From Paramecium pentaurelia (Eukaryota; Ciliophora; Oligohymenophorea; Peniculida; Parameciidae): a stretch of 64,000 bases of DNA. The position numbers were made by a program, and so were the translations under genes. Under the pieces are notes generated by a model. That model was not told the origin of the DNA. It did not search any database and saw only the letters and a program-made list of their open reading frames with translations. Positions 62,362-64,000 of the stretch are shown one piece after another. Numbering within the stretch: position 1 is the first letter of the stretch; every line of letters starts with the position of its first letter. The DNA is taken from the NCBI GenBank assembly GCA_905183005.1, contig CAJJDO010000153.1:46600-110599 (forward strand), read 5' to 3'.

Positions 62362-62736
62362 TTTAATTAATATCTAAAAAATTTTAAGTTTTCTTTTATA
62401 TATTGAATTTCTGATGATTTCTGAAGCTTTATCTGTTCTATATATTTTAATAAATACAAATATGCAAATATAAAAAATTATTGAATTTATCAATACCAAA
62501 TTTCATTCAATTTTTATATATGACATTAAATGGTGAATTTATCTATAATGATAAGTTAAATAAATAAATCAGTAAATCAATTGTCAATTTATATATTTGT
62601 ACTTCTGAAATTGATAGACTACTATATAAGATTTCCTTTATAAACAGGAAACAATTAACAATGATATAATTTATTAAAAAAATGTTTGATAATGCAAAAA
62701 GTTAAAGTTAAATTTAAATTTAATGAATAGGCTATC

Positions 62737-64000
62737 AAATAAATTATGATAAAAAGAGCTATTTAAATAAAAAAATAAATAATAAAATTTATTTGAATAA
62801 TAGCTTAAGAATAGTTAATTTAATATCAATATTTAAAAATATTATTAGTATAAAAATCAGATCAGAATTGCATCTCTGAGATTACTTTTTTTAGAATTTT
62901 GATTTATAAATTTACTTGTATTCAATACAATTTATATATATTTTTCAAAACAAGTCTAGTAAATAAAAGAATATTGAATCTCTTTAAGTAAAACTATCTT
63001 TAACAAATAAAACTTTAAAATAAACAAAACTAATCTATTTTAATTTTATTTTTTGTTAAAAAAAACTAGTTAGAACATCCTTTTATAAAAAAAAAAGGGC
63101 ATTTAAAGCTTTTGGATCACTTGATAACTTAAAAAATAACTACATTTAAATCAGGAAATATGCAAAATATTTTGTTTTCGAACTTTATATTTTTGAAAAT
63201 TTTTATTAAATTAAAAAATGAAATCTTTATTTTCATCTTAATATATTATTATTCATTTTACAATGATACGGATGAATATTATGTAACTTTTTCTTTGCTT
63301 TATTCCGGTCACAAAACAAAATCTATATATTTCATAAAAAATAATAAAATGTGTGGATTATGGGATACAAAAAATGATGAACATTAATTTTAGTGGAATC
63401 AAGTAAAACTAATTATTTTATAAAAAATGCATTGAACACTCATTTAAAGTAATTAAATAAAATTACTTTTTTTATTAAATTCTAAATTTTTTCTTATCAA
63501 AAATGTTTTAAGATATTTTTTCAAATTTGGTTTTTTTTAAGGAAAATGTTAAGAATTTTAATTTTTGGTTATATTAAAAAAATCTATAATCACTATTAGT
63601 AATTCAAAATTGTATTAATTTTGTAATCATATAAATTATCATATAAACCTAACATTTTTATAAAAAGCATACAATTAAGATATTTTGCTGAAATTTGTTT
63701 TAATGGTTTATATTTTTTTAAAGTGACTCTTCTAAAAATGCTAGGTTGTATAATTCAGTTATATATGTAAAGTAAATTAAATAAGTTATAATATTTAAAA
63801 AATTTTAATTAAATTTGAATTTAAGTTAATATATATTTTTATAAAGACAACAATTTTTAATGGATAATCTATGATTGGAAATTTTAAAGATACATTTTGT
63901 TTTATAAATTAATATATTCATGTTCAGAAATATTAAAAAACAAGTTGAGAAATATCAAATATTTATATTTCTTATATATGATTTAACAATATTAAATATA
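62737..64000. other. AT-rich end region without convincing genes
   Basis: About 1.26 kb with many poly-A/T runs. The only sizeable frame, 63160-63435 plus (91 aa, MQNILFSNFIFLKIF then FYNDTDEYYVTF and KMCGLWDTKNDEH), could be chance. No C4A2/C3A3-type telomeric repeat is present. Confidence 0.5.

Larger units (their letters stand above)
60358..62736. repeat. 1,189-nt direct repeat around one N: probable unmerged contig overlap
   Basis: 60358-61546 and 61548-62736 match wherever compared (offset 1,190), with the single N at 61547 between. Left of copy 1 the gene continues intact. Right of copy 2 unique sequence continues. Same arrangement as at 43.8-46.1 kb. Confidence 0.85.

Noticed and set aside
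62737..64000. Possible telomere-proximal end
   Set aside because: No ciliate telomeric repeat (C4A2/C3A3 type) is present.
1..64000. tRNA genes
   Set aside because: I looked for T-loop-like sequences with matching acceptor stems and saw none convincing. A covariance-model scan would be needed to exclude them.

Overview
The window reads as somatic (macronuclear-type) DNA of a ciliate, most likely Paramecium (P. tetraurelia or a close relative). It is very AT-rich. Every recognisable protein is open only if TAA and TAG are read as glutamine and TGA is the sole stop. Coding regions are broken by tiny introns of 19-31 nt (almost all GT...AG), and genes are packed with gaps as small as 12 nt. Standard-code ORF finding sees only fragments, so I rebuilt genes by hand with the ciliate code. 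For every intact multi-exon model the summed exon length is a multiple of three.

Layout: 0.2-5 kb, hybrid histidine kinase and a WD40-like protein (minus strand). 5.7-9.7 kb, a TPR protein in which 25 consecutive exons are each exactly 102 nt, one 34-residue repeat per exon. 10-18 kb, minus strand: coiled coil, choline-transporter-like protein, an ATG13-like HORMA protein, an unknown and a MAPK15/ERK7-type kinase. 18.5-24.3 kb: CwfJ/CWF19 protein, coiled coil, RING-H2, Rab, DHHC acyltransferase, EF-hand protein and a membrane protein. 24.3-29.9 kb: ATG4 protease, an adaptin-appendage-like protein, RING+TM protein, MORN protein and EMC6. 29.9-39.5 kb: coiled coil, two six-TM K+ channels with C-terminal cyclic-nucleotide-binding-like regions, TauE/SafE permease and F-box protein. 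39.7-43.6 kb: ADAT3, EGF-like protein, ribosomal eS4 and eL28, and a four-TM protein. 43.8-46.2 kb: a Ser/Thr kinase present twice around a single N. 46.9-51.8 kb: Hsp70 and a secreted protein with a 13-residue repeat. 52.9-58.1 kb: cullin, a decayed GSK3 pseudogene, an orphan ORF and ribosomal uL6. 58.2-62.7 kb: a small basic protein and a VIT/VWA protein whose 5' part is again duplicated around an N. The last 1.3 kb is AT-rich with no convincing gene.

Themes: signalling (His kinase, MAPK, two channels, Rab), protein turnover (cullin, F-box, three RING/RING-like genes), autophagy (ATG13-like and ATG4 within 11 kb) and translation (eS4, eL28, uL6, ADAT3). Both N positions are flanked by long, apparently perfect direct repeats (1,164 and 1,189 nt) and look like unmerged contig overlaps, not real duplications.
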